Assembly (NCBI RefSeq): GCF_001445655.1
Contig: NZ_LNBE01000006.1
Location: 124,001 to 188,000, forward strand
Direction of reading: 5' to 3'
Length of the DNA stretch: 64,000 nucleotides
Origin: Streptomyces roseifaciens
GTDB taxonomy: Bacteria > Actinomycetota > Actinomycetes > Streptomycetales > Streptomycetaceae
Shown: positions 36,990-44,873 of the stretch, one piece after another
Numbering within the stretch: position 1 is the stretch's first letter
Layout: each line of letters begins with the position of its first letter
Translations under genes and position numbers: made by a program
The notes under the pieces: generated by a model
The model's database searches: none
Seen by the model: the letters and a program-made list of their open reading frames with translations, nothing else
What the model was told of the DNA's origin: nothing

Positions 36990-37173
36990 CCGGTCGGCGT
37001 CTTCGGCACCCGCTGCCCTCCGGCGCCCGCTGCCCTCCGGCGTCCCCCTTGCGTAACACCTTCGCTGCGTAGTTCCCCGCCCCCCGCCTCGAACTCCTGA
37101 CCTGTCGCACAGAGGTGTTAACGTCGCAGCGATCTGAAGAGATCACATCAAGCAAGGGACGGGGGTCCACGGC

Positions 37174-39006
37174 GTGGCAGCGGCGCGCAAAGTGGGACGC
37201 AAGTACGAGAGCGGCGGACCCAAGGGTGAAATCGCCCTCGTCAAGGCATCGGCGGTGCTCGTCGCCGTCGTCGTCAGCTGGCACCTGGCCGTCTGGGCCA
37301 CGGCCGAGAACATGGCCCTGTCGAACGTCCTGGCCACGGCGGGTGCCCTCGCGGCGCACAAGCCGCTGACCGGCCTGGGTGACGGCATCGTGCCGGCGTC
37401 GCCCAATGTCACCCTCGCGGTCTGGCTGGGCTTCCTCCTCGGCCCGATCGCGCTCGTCATGCTGGCCGTACGGGCCCGGGAGCGCCGTGTCCGGGGCGCG
37501 GGCGGCGAGGGTCTCGCCTCCGCGACCGAGGCCCGCGACATGCTCGGCGAGAAGCGCGCCCGCAAGGCCGCCAAGATGACGCGCGCGACGTCGTTCGCCG
37601 GCAAGGACGGCAAGTTCGACCCCAAGGCCGCGGCGCGTGCGGAGCTCCGCGAGGTCGGCTGGATGCTCGGCACGCAGGTCCGCACCGGGCAGCCGCTGGT
37701 AGCCACGCCGGAGGACTCCGTCGCGGTCATCGCTCCCTCCGGCGGTGGCAAGTCCCGCAACGTCGTCATCCCCGCGTGCCTGGACGCGCCGGGGCCGCTC
37801 GTCGTCACCTCCACGCGCGCCGACGTCCTCGACGTCATCGCCGAACCGCGCTCGCGCATGGGCCGGGTGTGGGTCTTCGACCCGCTCGACACCGTCGGCT
37901 GGCCGCACAAGATGGTCTGGGACCCGGTGGCCGGGTGCCAGGAGGGCGAGACCGCCACGTCGCGCGCCCTGTCGTTCTCCGTCGGCATGGGTGCGGACGA
38001 CAGCTCCTCCAGCAACGGCAGCTTCTTCCAGCAGACGGCGTCGTCCGCGCTGACGAGGCTCCTCCACGCCGCGGCCCTCGAAGGCAAGACCATCGAGCAC
38101 GTCATGCGCTGGGCCACCAACCTGGAGAAGGCCAGCGAGCCGCGGGCCATCCTCACCGACCACCCCAACGCCGAACCCGGCTGGGACGTCCTGCTGCGCT
38201 CCGTGTCGACCGGTGCCGACGAGACCGTCGCCTCGACCCGGCAGACCCTCGCCGCGCAGATCGAACCGCTCGCCCTGCGCAAGGTGCTGCGCTGCGTCAC
38301 CCCGCAGCCGGGCGTGCCGACCTTCGACCCGGACGCGTTCGTCGCCTCCCGCGACACCCTGGTCCTCATCAGCGACTCCAACGCCTCGACGAACGTCTCG
38401 CCGCTGACGACGATGCTGCTGGGCGAGGTCGTCGACGCGGCCAAGCGCCGGGCGCCGCGGCTGCCGTCGGGCCGGCTGGACCCGTTCCTGCGCCTCGTCC
38501 TGGACGAGGTCGCCAACGTGGCCCCGCTGCCGAAGCTGCCGTCGCTGGCCTCCGACGCCCGCGGATACGGCATCCACATCGTCTACGCCCTGCAGTCCCT
38601 GGCCCAGGCCGTGCTCCGGTGGGGACAGCACGAGGCCGACACGCTCCTCGACAACGCCGCGGCCACCCTCGTCATGGGCGGCCTGAAGGACGTCGAGGCG
38701 CTGCGCCGCTTCTCCGAGCTCGTCGGCGAGGCCGAGCTCGTCGAACTCTCGAAGTCGCGCGACACCCAGCGCCTCTTCGGCTACGGCACCAACGAGGTCG
38801 AGCGCGAACGCCGCATCCTCCGCCCCGAGGAGATCCGCCAGCTGCCGCACGGCCGGGCGCTCCTCCTCTTCCGCGGCGCGCCGGGCGTCATCGCCGAGCT
38901 GCTGCCGTGGGACCAGCGACGGGACGGAGCAGCGCTGCGGGCGGGCGAGCACGCGACGAGGGCGTCGCGGATCGGGCCGCCGCCGCTGGAGAGCGCGGGC
39001 GCGTAG
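37174..39006 (+). CDS. VirD4/TraG-type coupling ATPase
   Basis: The 610-aa protein starts at a GTG. Two N-terminal membrane segments (about 22-44 and 79-99) precede a cytoplasmic ATPase with Walker A APSGGGKS (187-194) and Walker B LRLVLDEV (439-446), matching type IV coupling proteins. These recognise substrates (DNA-protein or effector proteins) and feed them to the channel. It heads the secretion locus; the next genes encode the paired RelA/SpoT-like proteins, so it may recognise them. No relaxase is seen. The 3' end has 15-bp repeats. Confidence 0.92.
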   Translation: MAAARKVGRKYESGGPKGEIALVKASAVLVAVVVSWHLAVWATAENMALSNVLATAGALAAHKPLTGLGDGIVPASPNVTLAVWLGFLLGPIALVMLAVRARERRVRGAGGEGLASATEARDMLGEKRARKAAKMTRATSFAGKDGKFDPKAAARAELREVGWMLGTQVRTGQPLVATPEDSVAVIAPSGGGKSRNVVIPACLDAPGPLVVTSTRADVLDVIAEPRSRMGRVWVFDPLDTVGWPHKMVWDPVAGCQEGETATSRALSFSVGMGADDSSSSNGSFFQQTASSALTRLLHAAALEGKTIEHVMRWATNLEKASEPRAILTDHPNAEPGWDVLLRSVSTGADETVASTRQTLAAQIEPLALRKVLRCVTPQPGVPTFDPDAFVASRDTLVLISDSNASTNVSPLTTMLLGEVVDAAKRRAPRLPSGRLDPFLRLVLDEVANVAPLPKLPSLASDARGYGIHIVYALQSLAQAVLRWGQHEADTLLDNAAATLVMGGLKDVEALRRFSELVGEAELVELSKSRDTQRLFGYGTNEVERERRILRPEEIRQLPHGRALLLFRGAPGVIAELLPWDQRRDGAALRAGEHATRASRIGPPPLESAGA

Positions 39007-39045
39007 GACGTGGGCGCGTAGGACGTGGACGCGTAGGACGTAGGA
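39001..39045. repeat. Three 15-bp tandem repeats over the coupling-ATPase stop
   Basis: GCGTAGGACGTGGGC occurs about three times, and each copy carries a TAG. They span the stop codon of the ATPase gene and the gap to the next gene. Confidence 0.85.
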
Positions 39046-39058
39046 GGCGCGGTAAGGC

Positions 39059-40183
39059 GTGGAAGACCAACTGCGGGACGAAGAACTGCGGGACGAAGTC
39101 AGGGCCCTCAAGGAGGAGATCGAAACCCTCCGGGAGTGGCGCACCCAGCTCGAAGCGGCGGTCAAGAACTTCGCGACGGGCATCAAGGCGAACCAGGCCG
39201 AGATCACGGAGGTCGTCGGGGAGGTCATCGACCGGCTGCACGCGGTGGAGGCGGCGACGGCGCGCCCCGCCGGGAGCGCGGCTGCCGGCACCGACCACCA
39301 GCCGTGGTCGCTGCGCGCGACGGAGGCCGACTGGCGCGGGCTGGCCGACTGGCTGGACTGGCTCGGCCGGCACTACGCGCCGCAGCTGCACCTGCGCATC
39401 TGGCCGTGCTGGCCGCTGCACGGCGGCGTCACGGAGGAACTGGCCGCCCTGCACGCGTCCTGGCGCGCCGCCACGGAGGCGGACGCCGACCCGTCGCGCG
39501 AGGGCAGCGACCTCGCGTACTGGCACCAGATGTGGCTGTGGCCGACGATCGAGCGCATCCGGCAGCACTACATGTTCAGCGAGTGCGAGGACGACCACTC
39601 CCCGGACCGCCCCGGCCGGCCGACGGACGGGACGGCGCTGAAGAAGCGCATGGCGGAGGCGGAGGCGGAGAGGCGCCGCCTGGAGCAGGCGAAGTACGAC
39701 TACTTCGTGAAGACGGCACCGGAGTATCCGGCGGAGCGCCCGTCGAGCCTGTGGCGGTGCGCGGCGGGCCGCGACGAGGACTGGGAGTACCTGTCGCTGC
39801 TGGACTGGCAGTGGCACAAGGCGGCGGAGACCGCCGTCCGGCTGCCGCCGCCGGAGGCCGCGCGCCACCCGGTGACGGCCGACCGCGCCGGGGAGCTGCA
39901 GGCGGACCGGCAGGGCTGGGTCCGCTACTGGGCGCGGTACGCGGACGAGACCGCGTACCGGGCCGGGGAGCAGCCGGTGTCGGTGGTGCGCCGCCGCCGC
40001 AGCCCGGAGCGCATCTACGACGAGGCGTACAAGACCTGGAACGAGTGGGGCCCGACGCAGGCCGTCCACGACTTCTTCGACGCCCGCCCCTCGAACCCGC
40101 CGCACCTGGTGGAGATCGACGCGGCGAAGGCGGCGCGACTGCTGACGGAACTCCACGGCGCGAAGGGGGCGACGGAGCTGTGA
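39059..40183 (+). CDS. DUF4913-like protein with C-terminal partner domain (pair 1)
   Basis: The 374-aa protein starts at a GTG after AGGAGG. Residues 1-70 form a coiled coil (LRDEVRALKEEIETLREW). About 80-190 resemble the DUF4913 domain found in actinobacterial conjugation loci (WDWLGRHYAPQL-like, LHLRIWPCWPLHGG). The last about 165 residues (YDYFVKTAPEYPAERPSSLW onward) are a paralogue of the whole protein at 40857. Its stop overlaps the next start (GTGA). It is probably an adaptor, chaperone or immunity partner of the following RelA/SpoT-like protein; which one is unknown. Confidence 0.78.
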   Translation: MEDQLRDEELRDEVRALKEEIETLREWRTQLEAAVKNFATGIKANQAEITEVVGEVIDRLHAVEAATARPAGSAAAGTDHQPWSLRATEADWRGLADWLDWLGRHYAPQLHLRIWPCWPLHGGVTEELAALHASWRAATEADADPSREGSDLAYWHQMWLWPTIERIRQHYMFSECEDDHSPDRPGRPTDGTALKKRMAEAEAERRRLEQAKYDYFVKTAPEYPAERPSSLWRCAAGRDEDWEYLSLLDWQWHKAAETAVRLPPPEAARHPVTADRAGELQADRQGWVRYWARYADETAYRAGEQPVSVVRRRRSPERIYDEAYKTWNEWGPTQAVHDFFDARPSNPPHLVEIDAAKAARLLTELHGAKGATEL

Positions 40184-40857
40184 CGACGACGAACAAGGCC
40201 GTCGCGGCCTGGAAGGACGACGCCTCGGAACCGGGCCGCCGCCTGGAACTCACGGCGGAGCAGAACGGTGTGGTGACGGCCCGCTGGGAGGCGGCGAGGG
40301 TGGCCCACAAGGGCCTGGACGCGGTGATGGAAGGCGTTCAGCAGGCCCTGGCGGACTCCCACGGCGCGAAACTGGAAGGCAAACTGCACCGCCTGAAAGG
40401 CCTCAAGGCCTTCCGCCGCAAGGCCGCCATGGAACTGGACGACCGCGTCCCCCTGCAAACGATCGTCCGCAAGGTCCAGGATCTCAACCGCTACACCCTG
40501 GTCTTCGACGTGAAGTCGTACACCGAAGGCGTCCGCCACACGTACGCCCTGCTGCACGAGCGCGGCTACGTCATCGTCCCCGATTCGGAGCAGAACACCT
40601 GGGAGGATCCCGTCCACAAGGGATTCCGCGCGGTGTGGCAACAGCCCGACGGCACGGTGAAGTTCGAGATCGCCTTCCACACGCCCGACAGCTATCGGGT
40701 GAAGACGGAGAACCACCTTCTCTACGATCTGTACCGCTCTAGCCGGCTCCGCCCCCTGGGCGAGGAGGCGGAGAACACGGCCGAGTCCGACGAGGACGCG
40801 GCGAAGGTGGTTCAGAGCCGGCGGTACAGCGAGATTCCTGCGAAGGGAAGCAAGTGA
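40180..40857 (+). CDS. RelA/SpoT-fold nucleotide pyrophosphokinase-like protein (pair 1)
   Basis: The 225-aa protein starts at a GTG overlapping the previous stop. Residues about 65-185 match the synthetase fold: RLKGLKAFRRKA (basic ATP-binding stretch), VQDLNRYTLVF, TEGVRHTYALLHERGY, NTWEDPVHKGFR and FEIAFHTPDSYR followed by HLLYDLYR. The pattern is that of secreted actinobacterial ATP nucleotide 3'-pyrophosphokinases and of alarmone-synthetase toxins. It would transfer pyrophosphate to adenine or guanine nucleotides. No hydrolase domain or signal peptide is present. The AFHT in place of QFHT may affect activity. Confidence 0.8.
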   Translation: MTTTNKAVAAWKDDASEPGRRLELTAEQNGVVTARWEAARVAHKGLDAVMEGVQQALADSHGAKLEGKLHRLKGLKAFRRKAAMELDDRVPLQTIVRKVQDLNRYTLVFDVKSYTEGVRHTYALLHERGYVIVPDSEQNTWEDPVHKGFRAVWQQPDGTVKFEIAFHTPDSYRVKTENHLLYDLYRSSRLRPLGEEAENTAESDEDAAKVVQSRRYSEIPAKGSK

Positions 40858-41348
40858 TGAGTGAGCAGTACGCATACTTTGTGGAAGCGGCCCCGCCCTA
40901 CACGGAGGAGCGGCCGTCCGGCCTCTGGCGCCGGCTGGGCGACGAGTGGGAATACCTCTCGCTGCTGGACTGGCAGTGGCACGCCCTCAAGGACAGCACG
41001 GTCAAGTCCGCCCCGGACGCGGACGAGCTGTACCCGGTGACGGCGGAGCGGGCCGTCGCGCTGGAGGCCGACCGGCAGGTGTGGATGCGCTACTGGGCGC
41101 TCTACGTCGACGAGGAGGACTGGAAGGACGGCGAGCAGCCCACCACCGTCGTCCGGCGCCGGAGCAGCCCCGAGCGCCGTCTGGACGAGTCGTTCCAGAG
41201 GGGCGAGGTCTGGGGTCCCACGAATGCGGTCTTCGACGCCCGCGACCTGCGCACCTCCAATCCTCCTTATCTGAAGGAACTGAGTGCGGATGAGGCCGAG
41301 GCGCTGCTGCAGGAGCTGTTCGGTCTGACGGGGGTCACCGAGCTGTGA
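40857..41348 (+). CDS. Partner protein of the second RelA/SpoT-like gene (pair 2)
   Basis: The 163-aa protein starts at the ATG after GGGAAG; a GTG 3 bp upstream is also possible. It aligns along its full length with the C-terminal part of the protein at 39059: YFVEAAPPYTEERPSGLW, EWEYLSLLDWQWH, DRQVWMRYWALYVDE and SNPPYLKELSADEAEALL. It lacks the DUF4913-like domain. Its acidic, compact build and coupling (TGATG upstream, GTGA downstream) fit an antitoxin, immunity or adaptor protein. I do not recognise a named family for this domain. Confidence 0.75.
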   Translation: MSEQYAYFVEAAPPYTEERPSGLWRRLGDEWEYLSLLDWQWHALKDSTVKSAPDADELYPVTAERAVALEADRQVWMRYWALYVDEEDWKDGEQPTTVVRRRSSPERRLDESFQRGEVWGPTNAVFDARDLRTSNPPYLKELSADEAEALLQELFGLTGVTEL

Positions 41349-42304
41349 GTGCGCAAACGGGGGCCTGGGAGGGCGAGGGCTACAAGCTCAGCCCGGAACA
41401 GAATCGTGTCGTCACCGAGCGGTGGGAGCGGGCTGCCGCCGCGCGGGACGGCATGGACGCCATGATGAAGGACGTCCAGCAGGCGACGGCCCAGTCGCAC
41501 GGCGGCAAGCTGGAGGGTCTGGAGTATTCGCTCAAGGACGTGGATTCGTTCCGGCGCAAAGCCGCGACGGCCGCCACGGAGTGGAATACCCCGGTCGAGA
41601 AGACGGCACGCAAGGTCAACGACCTCAATCGGTACACCCTGACCTTCGAGCCGGATTCCTACACCGAAGGCGTGGAGCAGACCTACGAACGGCTCCGTGA
41701 GTCCGGGTACGAGCCCACTGCCGAGAAGAACACCTGGCAGGACCCGGTGTACAAGGGGGTGAATACCACCTGGCAGCACACGGAGTCGGAAGAGAAGTTC
41801 GAGCTGCAGTTCCACACTCCGGACAGCTTCAAAGCCAAGATGGAGAATCACGAGCTCTACGAGATCTCCCGCGGGAATGAACTCGATGAGCTCAGCCAGG
41901 GTGACGGCAGGCTGGCGAAGTCCTACCAGGACGCCGCCAATCACCTGCAGAACGAGCGGTACAAGAACGTAGAGATCCCGCCCGGCCAGGAGCGGATCGG
42001 CGAGCAGCTGATCCGGGACGAGCTCAATCCCCGGGTGCCCCCGGAGCACGTGGAGCTGATCCGCCAGAAGGAAGCGGAGAAGCTCGCCGAGAACGTGGTC
42101 AAGGCCCAGGCCAAAGCCGAGGCCAAGGCCCAGGCCGAGCGTGCGGTCCTCGGGCTGGACGGGCCGGGCCTGGGAGAAACCCAGGGTCTACGCAACAGGT
42201 TGGCCACAAAACCCCCCGCGGAAGAACCCCGGCAAAAGACGGCCGGGCCCCGAATCGACCCGCCGCCGTCCCAGTCGCGGAACCGGGGGCCCCTGGTCAG
42301 GTGA
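41345..42304 (+). CDS. RelA/SpoT-fold nucleotide pyrophosphokinase-like protein with long tail (pair 2)
   Basis: The 319-aa protein starts at a GTG overlapping the partner's stop. Residues about 55-175 carry the same synthetase fold with canonical motifs: SLKDVDSFRRKA, VNDLNRYTLTF, NTWQDPVYKGVN and FELQFHTPDSF (the EIQIRT-like motif), then HELYEISR. A C-terminal extension of about 140 residues is a charged Ala/Lys/Glu helix and Pro-rich tail (PPAEEPRQKTAGPRIDPPP), suited to secretion signals or binding. Its paired paralogue lacks this tail. Together these suggest a (p)ppApp/ppGpp-synthesising toxin or effector. Confidence 0.82.
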   Translation: MSAQTGAWEGEGYKLSPEQNRVVTERWERAAAARDGMDAMMKDVQQATAQSHGGKLEGLEYSLKDVDSFRRKAATAATEWNTPVEKTARKVNDLNRYTLTFEPDSYTEGVEQTYERLRESGYEPTAEKNTWQDPVYKGVNTTWQHTESEEKFELQFHTPDSFKAKMENHELYEISRGNELDELSQGDGRLAKSYQDAANHLQNERYKNVEIPPGQERIGEQLIRDELNPRVPPEHVELIRQKEAEKLAENVVKAQAKAEAKAQAERAVLGLDGPGLGETQGLRNRLATKPPAEEPRQKTAGPRIDPPPSQSRNRGPLVR

Positions 42305-42330
42305 GGTGGGCCACGTAGCGGATGACCTCT

Positions 42331-42367
42331 CACCCCGAACCGCCCGCAATGTCGTGAATTCGGGGTG
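42331..42367 (+). terminator. Hairpin after the RelA/SpoT-like gene pair
   Basis: CACCCCGAA (42331-42339) pairs exactly with TTCGGGGTG (42359-42367) around a 19-nt loop, 27 bp after the stop. A terminator or attenuator. Confidence 0.6.
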
Positions 42368-42397
42368 CGGTCACTGTTCCGTAGTTGTTCAGATCCC

Positions 42398-42452
42398 AAC
42401 AGCTTCTGTTCAAATCAAGCTGTTTGACGATCAGAAATGGGCCAAGTACTGT
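42398..42452 (+). promoter_or_regulatory. Promoter and operator candidate of the secretion operon
   Basis: TTGACG (42424-42429) and TACTGT (42447-42452) are 17 bp apart, a good match to the vegetative sigma-factor promoter. AACAGCTT and AAGCTGTT (42398-42405, 42417-42424) form an inverted repeat that touches the -35 box, which fits a repressor site. Confidence 0.65.
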
Positions 42453-42492
42453 CCAGCCACTCAGGCCTAGCACGGGGGAAGGGTCACCAGGG

Positions 42493-43797
42493 TTGAGCAC
42501 GTTCAAGACGGTCATGCGGCGGATTCTGAATCTGCCGGAGCCGCGGAGCGACGCGGCCAAGGTCCAGGCCAAGAGCAAGGGCAAGGGCAGGAAGGGCGAA
42601 GCCTCTCTGCCGGGCCCCCCGCCCGCCGACCTTGCCCCCGCTCCGCCGGCCGGGCAGCCTTCCCCCGCGCGCCAGGCCCCCGCCGGACTCCAGCAGTGGA
42701 CCGACGCGGCGGCCCGGCTCCAGGGCCAGACCCCGTCCCCGCAGCCCGTCCCGGCTGCCGCAGCAGGTGCCGGGGCCGGTGCCGTTGCGGGCACGGGTGC
42801 CGACGCCGCCAAGGGCCGTGACCTGCCCTGGCAGCTCGAGGACGAGAACAGCGGCACCAAGTTCCTGGTCAAGGCCGGTCGCGGCGCGCTCTGGGCCGTC
42901 GTCGCCCTGGCCGCGATCACGGGCATCCGCTCGTGGTTCTGGGCGCCCGAGCCGCCCAAGGCACCCGTCCAGGTCAGCAGCGGTCCCACCTATCCGGTGC
43001 AGGAGGCCCAGGCCGTCGCCGCCCGTTTCGCGCGGTCGTACCTGAGCTGGGACGAGAGCGACCCCAAGGCGCGCGCCGAGGCCCTGGCCCGGGACATGGC
43101 CAAGGGCGTCGACACCGCCGCCGGCTGGAACCAGAAGGGCCACCAGGAAGTCCTCGCGGCCCAGCCGGGCGCCGTCACCGAGGAGAAGGACAAGAGGGCC
43201 CGCGTCCGCGTCGACGTGCTGGTCAAGGGCTCCGGGACGGACGGGTCGCCCAAGACGGACGACAAGTCCAAGGACAAGAAGGACGACCCCAAGAAGGACG
43301 ACAAGGCCGCCAAGGACGACGGGAAGGACAAGGACCCCCGGGCCGCAAGCGGCCCCCGCTGGGTCGGCCTGGAGATCCCCGTCGTCCACACCTCCGGCCG
43401 CATCGTCGTGACGGGCCATCCCGGCATGGTCGGCGTGCCGACCGTCGGCACGTCCGCGCCCGCCCTGAACGCCAAGTCCACCGACCTGGACTTCAGCGAG
43501 AAGACGCGTGGTGTCGTCGAGGAGTTCTTCACCAAGTACGCGACCGGTGAGGCCGAATCCGTCGCGGCGCCCGGGGCCTCCGTCGCGCCCCTCCCGCCCG
43601 GCGTGAGCCTCGGTGGCCTCCGCAACTGGTCGGTCGACGAGGGCAGCGGTACCGACCGGATCGGCACCGCGACCGTCACCTGGCTGACCGGCGGCGCCGA
43701 ACTCGAGGAGACCTACCGGGTCAAGCTGACCCGCGTGGCGTCGGCCAAGGCCGAGCGCTGGCAGGTCTCCGAGATCCACGGCGGCATGTCCTCGTAG
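42493..43797 (+). CDS. TcpC-like conjugal transfer protein (VirB8 class)
   Basis: The 434-aa protein probably starts at a TTG after GGGGGAAGGG; an ATG seven codons later has no ribosome site. A disordered Pro/Ala region precedes one membrane segment (about ALWAVVALAAITGIRSWFW) and an extracytoplasmic part with two NTF2-like folds separated by a Lys/Asp-rich linker. This is the TcpC/ConG type, the VirB8 counterpart of Gram-positive type IV systems. It opens the second operon of the locus. Confidence 0.85.
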   Translation: MSTFKTVMRRILNLPEPRSDAAKVQAKSKGKGRKGEASLPGPPPADLAPAPPAGQPSPARQAPAGLQQWTDAAARLQGQTPSPQPVPAAAAGAGAGAVAGTGADAAKGRDLPWQLEDENSGTKFLVKAGRGALWAVVALAAITGIRSWFWAPEPPKAPVQVSSGPTYPVQEAQAVAARFARSYLSWDESDPKARAEALARDMAKGVDTAAGWNQKGHQEVLAAQPGAVTEEKDKRARVRVDVLVKGSGTDGSPKTDDKSKDKKDDPKKDDKAAKDDGKDKDPRAASGPRWVGLEIPVVHTSGRIVVTGHPGMVGVPTVGTSAPALNAKSTDLDFSEKTRGVVEEFFTKYATGEAESVAAPGASVAPLPPGVSLGGLRNWSVDEGSGTDRIGTATVTWLTGGAELEETYRVKLTRVASAKAERWQVSEIHGGMSS

Positions 43798-43938
43798 GGC
43801 CGGAGCGTCCCGCACCCGCGCGGGGCCACGGCCCTGTTCCCGGCTCCGGCCGCACCTGCCGCCGGCCGTGCCGTCGTGCCCGGCCGGGCGGCCGGGCGTC
43901 CTCACCTGTCCGCTCCCACTCCAAGCAAGGGGAAGAAA

Positions 43939-44175
43939 ATGATGGAACTCGCGCTGACCAATGGCGCCGAACTCAAGAACTGGGTCATCACCCTCGCCGG
44001 CAACATCTTCCTGATCGTGCTCGCGGTCCGGGCCATCGGCCACTACGCGAAGCGCGAGTGGGGCGAGCTGCTCGCGCACTTCATGGCGGGCGTCGTCGTG
44101 GCCGGTTTCGTCTACGCGTCGGACAGCACCAAGGGCATGCTCACGGCGATCTGGACCAAAGTGGCGGGCGCATGA
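43939..44175 (+). CDS. TcpD-like small membrane protein
   Basis: The 78-aa protein starts at the ATG after AGGGGAAG. It has two membrane segments (ITLAGNIFLIVLAVRAIGHY and LAHFMAGVVVAGFVYASD). Small proteins of this size and place occur in Tcp-type systems (TcpD family) and may correspond to the pilin/VirB2-like component. The stop overlaps the next start (ATGA). A pilin role is inference from position and topology. Confidence 0.75.
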   Translation: MMELALTNGAELKNWVITLAGNIFLIVLAVRAIGHYAKREWGELLAHFMAGVVVAGFVYASDSTKGMLTAIWTKVAGA

Positions 44176-44867
44176 GGGTAGGGCATACCTTCACCCGCCA
44201 CTTCGACCTGGAGACACGCCAGCACGAGCTGCTCGGCATGGACCTCGGCGAGGGCCCGACCCGTCGGGTCCTCGTCACCGGCGCGGTCATCTACGCGGTG
44301 TGGATGGGCGCGTTGCTCCTCGTCTTCGGCTGGCCGTCGGAGCTCTTCTTCACCCTTTACTTCGCCCCGCCCGCACTGATCACCTTCTACGGGTCCCAGC
44401 GCTCGCGGCGCAATGAGCGGCGCTGGAACCTCACCCAGTGGGCGCTCACCATCCGGTACCTGATGGTGGGGCACCGGCCGGTCATCAACGGCGGCCGGCG
44501 CGCCGCCGACCGCTCGGAGTGGCTGCCGCTGCGGGCCCGGCTCGGGGAGAAGACCGAGCAGGCCCTCTCCTACCCCGGCATGAGCGTCTTCGAGGGGCTC
44601 CTGGGCCCGGAGGAGCCGCAGCGCACGGCCGGCCGGGCCGTCAAGCTCGATGCCCGGCCCCGCCTGTACGGGCCGGACCACGTCTATCGCGCCCGCATGC
44701 GCAGCCTGTCCGCCAAGGACCGCAAGGCGGCCGGGCAGCAGGCCGCGCAGCAGCGGGCCGCCCGGCAGGCCCAGCCGGCTCAGCAGGTATGGACGGGCGG
44801 CCGTACGGCGCCCATGCCCGCGCCGATGGCCGCCCAGCGGGCCAGGGCGGGCCAGGAAGGTATGTGA
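44172..44867 (+). CDS. TcpE-like membrane protein
   Basis: The 231-aa protein starts at an ATG overlapping the previous stop. Two adjacent membrane segments (VLVTGAVIYAVWMGALLLVFG and LFFTLYFAPPALITFYG) are followed by a basic cytoplasmic tail (GRRAADRSEW, KDRKAAGQQAAQQRAARQ). This layout matches TcpE/PrgI-like VirB3 counterparts, which dock to the VirB4 ATPase. The ATPase gene follows 6 bp later. Confidence 0.8.
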   Translation: MRVGHTFTRHFDLETRQHELLGMDLGEGPTRRVLVTGAVIYAVWMGALLLVFGWPSELFFTLYFAPPALITFYGSQRSRRNERRWNLTQWALTIRYLMVGHRPVINGGRRAADRSEWLPLRARLGEKTEQALSYPGMSVFEGLLGPEEPQRTAGRAVKLDARPRLYGPDHVYRARMRSLSAKDRKAAGQQAAQQRAARQAQPAQQVWTGGRTAPMPAPMAAQRARAGQEGM

Positions 44868-44873
44868 TTCGCG

